Below are positions 41,860 to 52,200 of a stretch of 64,000 nt of DNA, piece by piece. The position numbers and the translations under genes were made by a program. Source of the DNA: Cherax quadricarinatus. Taxonomy: Eukaryota; Arthropoda; Malacostraca; Decapoda; Parastacidae. The stretch covers positions 29,378,573 to 29,442,572 of the forward strand of contig NC_091340.1 in the NCBI RefSeq assembly GCF_038502225.1, written 5' to 3'. The first letter of the stretch is position 1, and each line of letters starts with the position of its first letter. Under the pieces are notes generated by a model, which did not search any database, was not told the DNA's origin, and worked only from the letters and a program-made list of their open reading frames with translations.

Positions 41860-42340
41860 TTTATCTAGCGGTAGTCTCCCGACAAGGCAGTTCCAAAATA
41901 GGAAACAAATTCACCAATATTCACTCAACGGTCTTGTGTTCAGAAGTGGTCTGGCATCACAGTCAGATTACCCTCTGACTGCAGCATCCATCTTTCAGAG
42001 TGCAGGCACTCTATTTCCCACCTCCAGGACTCAATTCCGGCTAATCAGTTTCCCTGAACCCCCATGTTCACACTCCAACAGCACGTCCATTAAAATTTAC
42101 TTGTCTCCTAGCACTCCAGTCTAACACGCTCACACAAGCCTGCTGGATGCTCAAGCTCCTAAAACTCAAAGCCTCTCGTATCCCTCCCTCCAACTTAAAG
42201 TCTGTGCTCGACCAGCCGGGCTGTGGTTCGCACGCTGGATTACGTTCGACCAGCACTAACAGCCAGGCTAATCAGGCACTGATTCACCGGAAGAACTGAT
42301 CAAGGTCTGCGCCCGGGGGCGCTGACCCCCCCCCAGAGCA
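41860..42340. mobile_element. Dispersed repeat joined to a decayed LINE 3' end
   Basis: 41860-42200 is a 93-codon open stretch (41843-42124) plus flank with no recognised domain. 42205-42330 (GACCAGCCGGGCTGTGGTTC, CACTAACAGCCAGGCTAATC, GGGGGCGCTGACCCCC) corresponds to the last 120 bp of the LINE at 10132-11168, with many substitutions. Confidence 0.55.
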
Positions 42341-42487
42341 AGGGATCAACCTATCCCTCACCATCCTCCTTCTTGGTACTAACCACCTCAACAACACCAT
42401 CCTCACCTCACACAACTTCAACTTCTATGCTATGAATCGTCTATATGATAATAATCATACCAAGACTTTCTGTGAAATACACCAATA

Positions 42488-42634
<147 letters not shown>

Positions 42635-42639
42635 TCACC

Positions 42640-43080
42640 ATCATCAGTGCTCTCACATTCATGTTCACTTTTACACAGCCATTATTGCACAGTTGGATTA
42701 CAAGAGGACCGATCACACTAGCATCACACTGAGAGTATCAGTCAACACACAGGTTAAATGATGAATTATTATTATTTCTAACAAAGGTAACACGAGATTA
42801 TAATATTTTAAACTTATCGTTCATATCTGTACCTAAGATTGCGATTGACATGTTCTAGCCTCTCGTATTTTGCGGTGACGTTGTGCGGATATAACGCGAA
42901 TTAAGGCCATCGGAACAACACTAATGGGCCAGAGAAACAGGATTCCTGGGTTCCATCTGCGTTCTGATGGATCTCTGAGTGCGGGACAGATGTCGTCAAT
43001 TGAATTCATCTGAGCCCAGATGTCAGCTTCCGATGATGTTAAGATGCCGACCGCCCTCACTCGAGATTTTTTTAAGTTAT
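42640..43080. other. Intergenic with an unrecognised minus-strand ORF
   Basis: A 75-codon minus-strand ORF (42833-43060) includes ILTSSEADIWAQMNSIDDIC and PALRDPSERRWNPGILFLWP. The composition looks protein-like, but I do not recognise it and no start or splice context decides it. Confidence 0.25.
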
Positions 43081-43087
43081 TCTGTAA

Positions 43088-43400
43088 CTAATTCGTTTAT
43101 CCAGCCCATCACTCGTTTATCCTGCTCGTGATTGGTTTATCCTTCCCCTGACTGGTTTATACTCCCTCCTGACTCGTTTATACTGTCCCTAACTTGTTTA
43201 TCCTGCCCCTAACTCGTTTATCCTGCCCATGATTAGTTTATCCTTCCCCTGATTAGTTTATACTCCCTCCTGACTCGTTTATACTGCCCCTGACTTGTTT
43301 ATCCTGCCCCTGACTCGCGTATCCTGTCCCTAACTCGTTTATCCTACTCTTGACTCGTTTATCCTGCCCCTGACTAGTTTAACCAGCCCCGAGATAGTTT
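43088..43400 (+). repeat. 20-bp minisatellite (CTGACTCGTTTATCCTGCCC)
   Basis: About 15 units. A five-unit (about 100-bp) higher-order period is visible, since GATTGGTTTATCCTTCCCCT at 43130 recurs as GATTAGTTTATCCTTCCCCT at 43231 with the same following variants. Confidence 0.92.
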
Positions 43401-43554
43401 TAAATCTTCCAATGCAATTGCTATGTCTGAAGGCACTGCCAAAACTGACGTCTCAGAAGGACTCTAATCCTTTCTGGAGCTGCATTACTTCACTTTGCAG
43501 TGAAGAATGAATTATCCAGCTTTTAATCGCGTTTTTTTTTTTAGTTTTCATTAA

Positions 43555-43640
43555 CTCGGTGACTGGCCTGAAAGTTTTACGACTCACTCACCACGAGTTC
43601 GAGTCCCATCCGTTCTGTGATTTCCCTCTCTCTGATCTTC
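43555..43640 (+). mobile_element. tRNA-SINE head fragment
   Basis: ACTGGCCTGAAAGTTTTACG then CACGAGTTCGAGTCCCATCC: the 3' half of a tRNA-like head with an intact B box GAGTTCGAGTCCC. The A box is missing. Confidence 0.55.
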
Positions 43641-43844
43641 ATGCCTTAGTTTATACCTAATAAAAACAGTTCTGTATTTTTTTAGTTTAGGCATCTGATT
43701 TCCCCATTAACGATTCTCTCTTCGGTGCAAACATTAGTGTTGTGTTTACAAACTAAACATCCGAGTCTTGAAAAACATTATTTTTTATGTTTGATATGTT
43801 AGTGTTTAAGAATGTTTATGTGGAGGCGTCTTCCTAAACAATTT

Positions 43845-44165
43845 ATAAAGCTTAATTATAAGCTTCCTGAAAAGCTAAAATAGAGGCTTAACTATAAGAT
43901 ACCTGATAAACCTGAAGCTGAACTATAAGCTGACTTATAAGCTACAATTGAAGCTTTACTGAAAGCTTCTGATTATGTCACGTTTGAATCTTAAGTAAAA
44001 GTTCTCTTGAACTTCAGCTTAGTCTGACAATAAGCTTTGTAGTAAACTACTCCTTAAGGTTAGCAGAAAAGCTTCCTGATAGGCCTCGTCTGAGGCTTAA
44101 CTATAACCTACCTGATAAACTACAGTTTAATTATTAGCATTCTGATAAGCCTACCACTAACTACA
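43845..44165. repeat. Degenerate AAGCTT-rich repeat
   Basis: Irregular recurrences of TATAAGCT, AAGCTTCCTGA and CCTGATAAGCC every 20-45 bp. No clean period. Probably an old minisatellite. Confidence 0.5.
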
Positions 44166-44254
44166 ACCCATGTTACCAGATTAAAATGTGAAGATCACAG
44201 AGAGATACACGTATTTACAACTACAACCATGGCATCAGTGTTGTTATTCAGTAA

Positions 44255-44378
<124 letters not shown>

Positions 44379-44504
44379 CTGTGTCCAGCACCAGCACCAT
44401 GTTCGACACATCGTCGCCTCTGGCATAATGGCCTCATTCAATAACACTCATTAGCATACAACACGAGAGGCACGTCGCTCATGTAGCCACTAAGTGGTAG
44501 CACT

Positions 44505-44660
44505 AATATAAGTACCAGGCAACAGCAGGCAGCAGCAGGAGTCTCCACAGTGTATATTGAAGCTATCCACTGAGAAAAACGAGATACAGTCTAGCTGGAG
44601 CTGCGTTACAGTAACAGAGGTGTGAGTTATACGTCGTCACACAACTCACACCTCTGTTAC
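44505..44660 (+). promoter_or_regulatory. Candidate core promoter and first exon, with 18-bp hairpin
   Basis: AATATAAGTA at 44505 resembles a TATA box about 130 bp downstream of the CT tract, which could act as GAGA-type sites. A possible 5' leader follows, with a donor-like GAGGTGTGAGT at 44617-44627. The donor lies inside a perfect inverted repeat (GTAACAGAGGTGTGAGTT 44611-44628 and its complement 44643-44660, 14-nt loop). There is no coding exon to support transcription, so this is speculative. Confidence 0.2.
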
Positions 44661-44723
44661 AGTTACACTTATCAGCTATAAAGTTAAGACTGATGCGACA
44701 ATAGTGTTATCCAAAATCATTAA

Positions 44724-44812
44724 GGACATCACTAGGCCCTGGACTGTGATGTCCCGGACAGCACTGGACTGTGATGTCCTGGACATCACTGGCCTGTGAT
44801 GTCCTGACTCAT
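44724..44812 (+). repeat. 25-bp minisatellite (GGACTGTGATGTCCTGGACATCACT)
   Basis: GGACTGTGATGTCC starts at 44741 and 44766, and GGCCTGTGATGTCC at 44791, period 25, with a partial unit before. Confidence 0.85.
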
Positions 44813-44859
44813 TCTCTGTGACATGCTAAGAGTGAACGACACACTCCTACATAGGGTTT

Positions 44860-45225
44860 AATAAAGTCAGTATCTGATTTTTCTTAGTTATCCAGAGTTA
44901 ATAAAGCAGATATCTGACTTAGTTATCCAAGGTGAATAAATCAGTATCTGACTTTACTTATTTACCCAGGATTAATAAAGTCAGTATCTGACTTTACTTA
45001 TTTACCCAGGATTAATAAAGTCAGTATCTGACTTTACTTATTTACCCAGGATTAATAAAGTCAATATCTGACTTTACTTATTTACCCAGGATTAATAAAG
45101 TCAATATCTGACTTTACTTATTTACCCAGGATTAATAAAGTCAGTATCTGACTTTACTTATTTACCCAGGATTAATAAAGTCAGTATCTGACTTTACTTA
45201 GTTATTCTGGGTTTATTAAAGTTAC
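44860..45225 (+). repeat. 40-bp minisatellite
   Basis: Units with TTAATAAAGTCAGTATCTGA and CTTTACTTATTTACCCAGGA have period 40. The central six copies are almost identical, and the outer copies are divergent and shorter. Repeated AATAAA hexamers are part of the unit. The stretch 45226-45534 holds nothing recognised. Confidence 0.95.
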
Positions 45226-45534
45226 TGTTGTTTTAGGTCAATATTTATCTGACCTCAAGACATACGTAAAAAAAAAAAAATTATTGTTACGAAGACTTAC
45301 ATTTTTACTTTCGTAGAAATTGGTGAATCTTATTGGGAGAAAATTTTGAGTTGATTTTCGTTGTGTGTCTTAGTTTGACTTTCTATAATTAAAAAAATGA
45401 AATATCGCTTTCCAAGGGATGATATCTGAGTGTTGCATCTGATTACCTTCGAGGCTTCCATTCTGATTACTTGATAATACAACTTCTGATCGGTTTCAAA
45501 CTTGTAAAAAAAGAAACTGCAAGTGTAGGGTTAG

Positions 45535-45645
45535 AAACCATAGCAAGAGAGTCGTAAATTCATTTGCCATGGGTTTTAACCCCACCCGTACTGTGGTTTG
45601 TTTGCAATCGTGTTATCACGATTTCGTGAGACTTAATGTGCTTGT
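45535..45645 (+). mobile_element. tRNA-SINE fragment
   Basis: CCATGGGTTTTAACCCCACC (decayed B box) followed by the body GTGGTTTGTTTGCAATCGTG and TATCACGATTTCGTGAGACT. It belongs to the same body family as 21939. Confidence 0.65.
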
Positions 45646-45889
45646 GTATTTTGGGATATTAGTCTCCAATGGTCTCTTTGAAAGGTCTGAATTAGATTTG
45701 GTCTATGTCCAAATTCGCCATTTTTATTGAGGAAATTTGGATATTAATTTCCATCTGATGACTTGTAAATGTTTCTCCAGATTACTTTCAGTCTTCAGCG
45801 CTAATATTCAACTGCATGGGGCTGGGGTTATGGAATACAGGGACCAAAAATACATCTAGTTTATGTATGTTTTTCTTTCCCTCGCGGGA

Positions 45890-46032
45890 GGTACCTTGAT
45901 GCAGGTGAGGGGCTCTTGATCCACTGAACTGAGCCTAACCTCTCCTTTCTTGGATAGAACGACAATGCCTCCCATGCCCCTGATGCTATATGACCCCTAC
46001 GGATTTAGCGTTTCCCCTGATAAAAAAAAAGA
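45890..46032 (+). mobile_element. Dispersed repeat 3' end with oligo-A
   Basis: GGGCTCTTGATCCACTGAAC, then ATGCCTCCCATGCCCCTGAT, TACGGATTTAGCGTTTCCCC and TGATAAAAAAAAA. The A-rich end suggests retroposition. I recall it as a common decapod module, class unknown. Confidence 0.45.
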
Positions 46033-46062
46033 ACACACGTATTTCCGACGTTTTCGGCAGGT

Positions 46063-46305
46063 TGATTGGGGGGGAGGGGGTCAACGTACCCTCATCCACC
46101 AATCAGCAGCCTCGTTACTGCAGGTTGAACGAGGGGGGATCAACGTACCCTCATCCACCAATCAGCAGCCTCGTCACTGCAGGTTGAACGAGGGGGGATC
46201 AACGTACCCTCATCCACCAATCAGCAGCCTCGTCACTGCAGGTTGAACGAGGGGGGATCAACGTACCCTCTTCTACCAATCAGCAGCCTCGTCACTGGGA
46301 AAGGT
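46063..46305 (+). repeat. 59-bp minisatellite with CCAATCAG box, four copies
   Basis: GGTTGAACGAGGGGGGATCA starts at 46123, 46182 and 46241 (period 59), preceded by a partial unit. Each unit carries CCACCAATCAGCAGCC. All three forward frames are open across the block because of composition. Confidence 0.93.
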
Positions 46306-46502
46306 GGTGCCGACTTAGGGCAGATTGGTTTCGTCTCTCAGCTGCGTTTTACTCAGTCACTCGCAGTCGGCGGTGATGGGTGGCCAGGGTTGTGCCTCCA
46401 CTTTCTCCCTTGTCGTTCTTTCTTTCCTAGAATCTTTCTCTCTTCTTGTTCCTTGTGTTTAGGAGTTTTTATGGAGATGAGAGAGAACGTTCAGGTGGGA
46501 GC
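46306..46502. other. Intergenic, nothing recognised
   Basis: Pyrimidine-rich stretch before the GT repeat with no motif. Confidence 0.4.
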
Positions 46503-46522
46503 TGGTGTGTGTTTGTGTGTAT

Positions 46523-46591
<69 letters not shown>
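46503..46591. repeat. (GT)n microsatellite
   Basis: GT dinucleotides with early interruptions (TTTGTGTGTATGTGTGTTTG), then pure to 46591. Confidence 0.97.
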
Positions 46592-46595
<4 letters not shown>

Positions 46596-47310
46596 CACCT
46601 AATTGTGGTTGCAGGGGTCGAGAATCAGCTTCTGGTCCCGCCTCTTCACTGATCGCTGCTAGGTCCTTTCTCTTCCTGCTCCTTGAGCCTTATCATACCT
46701 CGTCTTAAAGCTATGTATGGTTCCTGCCTTTACTACATCACTTGCTAGACTGTTCCACTTCCTGACTACTCTATAACTGAAGAAATACTTCCTGACATCC
46801 CTTTGACTCATCTGAGTCTTCAACTTGCAATTGTGGCCCCCTTGTTTCTGTGTCCCATGTCTGGAACATCCTGTCTCTGTCTGCCTTATCTATTCCACGC
46901 AGTAGGACAGCACTCTCCATGCTGTTCCACTTTCTAACTACTCTATGACTGAAAAAATACTTCCTAAAATTCTTGTGACTCATCTGAGTCTTCAATTTTC
47001 AGTTTTCACCTCTTCTTGGTGTGTCCCATCTCTCAAACATCCTGTCTTTATCTATCTTGTCAATTTCTCTCAGTATTTTATCCTCTCTATCCCTCCTGTC
47101 CTCCAGTGAATTCAGGTTGATTTTCCTTTAACATCTCCTAGTAGGACATTCCCCTGAGCTCTGGGACTAGTCTTGTTGCAAACCCTTCAAGTTTCTCTAA
47201 TTTTTTGACGTGCTTGACCATGTGTAGGTTCCATACTGGTGCTACATACTCCATTATGTCATGACGTACACGATGTACAAAGCCTTGAACGATTCCTTAG
47301 TAGCTTCACA
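46592..47310 (-). pseudogene. LINE RT C-terminal fragment with internal duplication
   Basis: Minus-strand translation gives KINLNSLEDRRDREDKILRE, IDKIDKDRMFERWDTPRRGE, KLKTQMSHKNFRKYFFSHRV and VRKWNSM. It then restarts as GIDKADRDRMFQTWDTETRG. This is the C-terminal domain of a non-LTR ORF2 (RKYFFSHRVV.KWNSL block). A segment of 172 bp is present twice (CTGTTCCACTTCCTGACTAC at 46750, CTGTTCCACTTTCTAACTAC at 46922). Stops and frameshifts occur in the distal part. The RT core is missing. The left end (ACTCACCTAATTGTGG) abuts the GT repeat. Confidence 0.7.
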
Positions 47311-47540
47311 CAGCATCAAGCCTTCCCTTATTTATCCTGATTTCTTCAGAAAATAAGTCGCGAGTATCGATCGCCACAGAAGTACATAATTATTTTCTTA
47401 AAAACAAGAGATGAGACGGTGTTTTGAGGGAACTGTTATAGCCAATCAGCGCAGGTCAGTCTGTTGATTTCTATCTGGTAAGTCAGGACACAGACAGGTG
47501 TTGAACACAAGGACAGCAATCAAACTAGCTAGGAAAAGTG
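47311..47540. other. Intergenic, nothing recognised
   Basis: No motif seen. One CCAATCAG lies at 47443. Confidence 0.45.
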
Positions 47541-47885
47541 GTGTGCAGGTGGTAAGCAAGTGGTGTGCAGGTGGTAAGCAAGTGGTGTGCAGGTGGTAAG
47601 CAAGTGGTGTGCAGGTGGTAAGCAAGTGGTGTGCAGGTGGTAAGCAAGTGGTGTGCAGGTGGTAAGCAAGTGGTGTGCAGGTGCTAAGCAAGTGGTGTGC
47701 AGGTGGTAAGCAAGTGGTGTGCAGGTGCTAAGCAAGTGGTGTGCAGGTGGTAAGCAAGTGGTGTGCAGGTGCTAAGCAAGTGGTTTGCAAGTGGTAAGCA
47801 AGTGGTGTACAGGTGGTAAACAAGTGGTGTGCAGGTGGTGTGCAGGTGGTAAACAAGTGGTGTGCAGGTGGTGTGCAGGTAGTGT
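47541..47885 (+). repeat. 22-bp minisatellite (GTGGTGTGCAGGTGGTAAGC)
   Basis: About 15 copies of GTGGTGTGCAGGTGGTAAGCAA minus small changes (GGTGCTAAGC in alternating units). 10-bp GTGGTGTGCA deletions appear in the last units. Minus-strand ORFs (TCTPLAYHLHT) are translations of the repeat. Confidence 0.95.
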
Positions 47886-48035
47886 GTATATAATATGTTT
47901 GAAGTGTGTTGACCAGAAGACACAAGGAAGTTGAACATATCACTTGGGAATCTTGGCTACGCTACGTAGCAACCAGTGCGTCATCTAAGTTACACATCTG
48001 CTTAGATGTGCAACGACCACTCATGTACTGCAGCC
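47886..48035. other. Intergenic, nothing recognised
   Basis: No motif seen. Confidence 0.45.
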
Positions 48036-48039
48036 CACA

Positions 48040-48260
48040 GTAAATATTAAGGGCCATCAAGACTGTTCAACAGCCTCCCAGCATACATAAGTGCTATTGG
48101 ACCAAGACTAGTCAACACTCTCCCAGTATACATAATGGGGATTACCAAGTGGTCAGCAGTAACAGCCTGGTTGATCAGGCCCTAATCCACCGGGAGGCCT
48201 GGTCGAGGACCGGGCCACAGGGGCACTGACCCCCAGAAAACCCTCCAGGTAAAGCTTCGT
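48040..48260 (+). mobile_element. LINE 3' end, same family as 10132-11168
   Basis: AGACTGTTCAACAGCCTCCC, GGGGATTACCAAGTGGTCAG, AACAGCCTGGTTGATCAGGC and CCGGGAGGCCTGGTCGAGGA match 10920-11168 of the LINE with an internal deletion. A 50-bp piece around AGTATACATAATGGGGATTA is partly repeated. It is 5'-truncated, with no coding frame. Confidence 0.8.
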
Positions 48261-48450
48261 TTTCGGTGACTTCAAGCACCTTTAATTCAGCCAGTGAAAT
48301 ATACTTATAAAATAATGCATTCTGTATAATCTGCCCACTTCTTACATACAAACAAGTATTGACAGCTTTAAAAATTATATCAACATTATACGGATTCTTC
48401 GTTGCTAGCTGTAGCACGCATGCGCACATTGTTATGTTGTCCCGTGGCTC
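48261..48450. other. Intergenic, nothing recognised
   Basis: No motif seen. Confidence 0.45.
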
Positions 48451-48660
48451 CATCACTAGCGCACTCACCTCACACAATGAGGTTCGAAGTTCGAATCTCC
48501 TGTAGTAAGGCTGAAAAACATTAGGGACGTGTTTCCATAAAACACCTGCTGTCCCTGTTCACTCATCAGTTTAAAATGGGTACCTGGGTGTTAGTGGACT
48601 GTTTTGGGTCGCATCCTGGGACAAAACTGATCTAATTTGCCCAAAATGTTCACTTTAACA
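48430..48660 (+). mobile_element. tRNA-derived SINE, second family
   Basis: The tRNA-like head has CACTAGCGCACTCACCTCAC and a B box GAAGTTCGAATCTCC. The body has GTTTCCATAAAACACCTGCT, TGGGTACCTGGGTGTTAGTG and GACTGTTTTGGGTCGCATCC. The head and body differ from the SINE at 21939. Confidence 0.7.
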
Positions 48661-48850
48661 AGCGACTTTCTATATAGTAGTATGTCACTGATGTCAACTA
48701 TAGTCTGTATACCTTGTATATGTACTGGTAGTACATAAAGATAATAAGTATACATACAAAAGACATTCACTCCGCACATGGAGTAGAAATATTGGTGTTA
48801 AGTTTGTGATGTGAGTCGTCAGGAAGACTGAATGTTGAACCTTCCCTAAC
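48661..48850. other. Intergenic, nothing recognised
   Basis: No motif seen. Confidence 0.45.
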
Positions 48851-48852
48851 AC

Positions 48853-49021
48853 TTGTGGAGCCACAGAAATACAACTTCTGTGGAACCACAGAAATATAAC
48901 TCCTGGGGAGCCACATAAATGCAACTTCTGGGGAGCCACAGAAATACAACTTCTAGGGAGCCACAGAAATACAACAACTGTGGATCCACAGAAATACAAC
49001 GCATTTTGAGCCACAGAAATA
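48853..49021 (+). repeat. 25-bp minisatellite (GGAGCCACAGAAATACAACTTCTGG)
   Basis: Seven copies with CCACAGAAAT at about 25-bp spacing from 48861. The first and second copies carry GTGG, and the later ones GGGG. Confidence 0.9.
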
Positions 49022-49231
49022 GCATGGAGTAAAGAAAGGGATGATCGGTGCTTAGCCGACAGCAACCAATCCATCTCCTTCAACTCCTGTAAATCCACCC
49101 ATTACCCGCACCAAAAAAAAAAAAAAGATGAAATAGGCCTACTGAGGAGGCCTGAGTAGAGAAAATGCGAGCCTAAATATTTACCTCGTGAATGTTTAGC
49201 TAAACACTTGAGTGTTGCTGAATGAACACAG
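49022..49231. other. Intergenic, nothing recognised
   Basis: Contains a 14-bp A tract near 49114 and GGCCTACTGAGGAGGCC. No coding signal. Confidence 0.45.
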
Positions 49232-52200
49232 CTGTTGTGGCTTGACCTTCCTGTCTCTTATTGTGGCTTGACCTTCCTGTCTCTTATTGTGGCTTGACCT
49301 TCCTGTCTCTTATTGTGGCTTGACCTTCCTGTCTCTTATTGTGGCTTGACCTTCCTGTCTCTTATTGTGGCTTGACCTTCCTGTCTCTTATTGTGGCTCG
49401 ACATTCCTGTCTCTTATTGTGGCTTGACCTTCCTGTCTCTTATTGTGGCTTGACCTTCCTGTCTCTTATTCTGGCTTGACCATCCTGTCTCTCATTGTGG
49501 CTTGACCATCCTGTCTGTTTTTGTGGTTTGACCTTCCTGTCTCTTATTGTGGCTTGACCATCCTGTCTCTTATTGTGGCTTGACCTTCCTGTCTCTTATT
49601 GTGGCTTGACCATCCTGTCTCTTATTGTGGCTTGACCTTCCTGTCTGTTATTGTGGCTTGACCTTCCTGTCTCTTATTGTGGCTTGACCTTCCTGTCTCT
49701 TATTGTGGCTCGAATTTCCTGTCTCTTATTGTGGCTTGACCTTCCTGTCTCTTATTGTGGCTTGACCTTCTTGTCTCTTATTGTGGCTGGACCTTCCTGT
49801 CTGTTATTGTGGCTTGACCTTCCTGTCTGTTATTGTGGCTTGACCTTCCTGTCTCTTATTGTGGCTTGACCTTCCTGTCTGTTATTGTGGCTTGACCTTC
49901 CTGTCTTTTATTGTGGCTTGACCTTCCTGTCTCTTATTGTGGCTTGACCTTCCTGTCTCTTATTGTGGCTTGACCTTCCTGTCTCTTATTGTGGCTTGAC
50001 CTTCCTGTCTGTTATTGTGGCTTGACCTTCCTGTCTCTTATTGTGGCTTGACCCTCCTGTCTCTTACTGTGGCTTGACCTTCCTGTCTGTTATTGTGGCT
50101 TGACCTTCTTGTCTCTTATTGTGGCTTGACCTTCCTGTCTGTTATTGTGGCTTGACCTTCCTGTCTGTTATTGTGGCTTGACCTTCCTGTCTCTTATTGT
50201 GGCTTGACCTTCCTGTCTCTTATTGTGGCTTGACCTTCCTGTCTGTTATTGTGGCTTGACCTTCCTGTCTGTTATTGTGGCTTGACCATCCTGTCTCTTA
50301 TTGTGGCTTGACCTTCCTGTCTCTTATTGTGGCTTGACCTTCCTGTCTGTTATTGTAGCTTGACCTTCCTGTCTCTTATTGTGGCTTGACCTTCCTGTCT
50401 CTTATTGTGGCTTGACCCTCCTGTCTCTTATTGTGGCTTGACCTTCCTGTCTATTATTGTGGCTTGACCTTCCTGCCTCTTATTGTGGCTTGACCTTCCT
50501 GTCTGTTATTGTGGCTTGACCTTCCTGTCTCTTATTGTGGCTTGACCCTCCTGTCTCTTATTGTGGCTTGACCTCCTTGTCTGTTATTGTGGCTTGACCT
50601 TCCTGTCTCTTATTGTGGCTTGACCTTCCTGTCTCTTATTGTGGCTTGAGCTTTCTGTCTCTTATTGTGGCTTGACCTTCCCGTCTGTTATTGAGGCTTG
50701 ACCTTCCTGTCCCTTATTGTGGCTTGACCTTCCTGTCTGTTATTGTGGCTTGACCTTCTTGTCTCTTATTGTGGCTTGACCTTCCTGTCTCTTATTGTGG
50801 CTTGACCTTCCTGTCTCTTATTGTGGCTTGACCTTCTTGTCTGTTATTGTGGCTTGACCTTCCTGTCTCTCATTGTGGCTTGACCTTCCTGTCTCTTATT
50901 GTGGCTTGACCTTCCTGTCTCTTATTGTGGCTTGACCCTCCTGTCTCTTATTGTGGCTTGACCTTCCTGTCTATTATTGTGGCTTGACCTTCCTGCCTCT
51001 TATTGTGGCTTGACCTTCCTGTCTGTTATTGTGGCTTGACCTTCCTGTCTCTTATTGTGGCTTGACCCTCCTGTCTCTTATTGTGGCTTGACCTCCTTGT
51101 CTGTTATTGTGGCTTGACCTTCCTGTCTCTTATTGTGGCTTGACCTTCCTGTCTCTTATTGTGGCTTGAGCTTTCTGTCTCTTATTGTGGCTTGACCTTC
51201 CCGTCTGTTATTGAGGCTTGACCTTCCTGTCCCTTATTGTGGCTTGACCTGTTATTGTGGCTTGACCTTCTTGTCTCTTATTGTGGCTTGACCTTCCTGT
51301 CTCTTATTGTGGACTGACCTTCCTGACTCTTATTGTGGCTTGACCTTCCTGTCTCTTATTGTGGCTTCACCTTTCTGTCTCTTATTATGGCTTGACTTTC
51401 CTGTCTCTTATTGTGGCTTGACCTTCCTTCCTGTTATTGTGGCTTGACCTTCCTATCTCTTATTGTGGCTTGACCTTCCTGTCTCTTATTGTGGCTTGAC
51501 CTTCCTGTCTCTTATTGTGGCTTGACCTTCTTGTCTGTTATTGTGGCTTGACCTTCCTGTCTCTCATTGTGGCTTGACCTTCCTGTCTCTTATTGTGGCT
51601 TGACCTTCCTGTCTCTTATTGTGGCTTGACCTTCCTGTCTGTTATTGTGGCTTGACCTTCCTGTCTCTTATTGTGGCTTGACCTTCCTGTCTCTTATTGT
51701 AACTTGACCCTTCTGTCTGTTATTGTGGCTTGACCTTCCTGTCTCTTATTGTGGCTTGACCTTCCTGTCTCTTATTGTGGCTTGACCCTCCTGTCTGTTA
51801 TTGTGGCTTGACCCTCCTGTCTGTTTTTGTGGCTTGACCTTCCTGTCTCTTGTTGTGGCTTGACCTTCCTGTCTCTTATTGTGGCTTGACCTTCCTGTCT
51901 CTTATTGTGGCTTGACCTTCCTGTCTCTTATTGTGGCTTGACCTTCCTGTCTGTTATTGTGGCTTGACCTTCCTGTCTGTTATTATGGCTTGACCTTCCT
52001 GTCTGATATTGTGGCTTGACCTTCCTGTCTCTAATTGTGGCTTGACCTTCCTGTCTCTTATTGTGGTTTGTCCTTGCTGTCTCTTATTGTGGCTTGACCT
52101 TCCTGTCTGTTATTGTGGCTTGACCTTCCTGTCTCTTATTGTGGCTTGACCTTCCTGTCTCTTATTGTGGCTTGACCTTCCTGTCTCTTATTGTGGCTTG

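Noticed and set aside
44860..45225. Repeated AATAAA as polyadenylation sites
   Set aside because: They are part of a 40-bp tandem unit with no upstream transcript.
47446..47943. TCTPLAYHLHT repeat protein
   Set aside because: Translation of the 22-bp minisatellite; frames shift with 22-bp units and 10-bp deletions.
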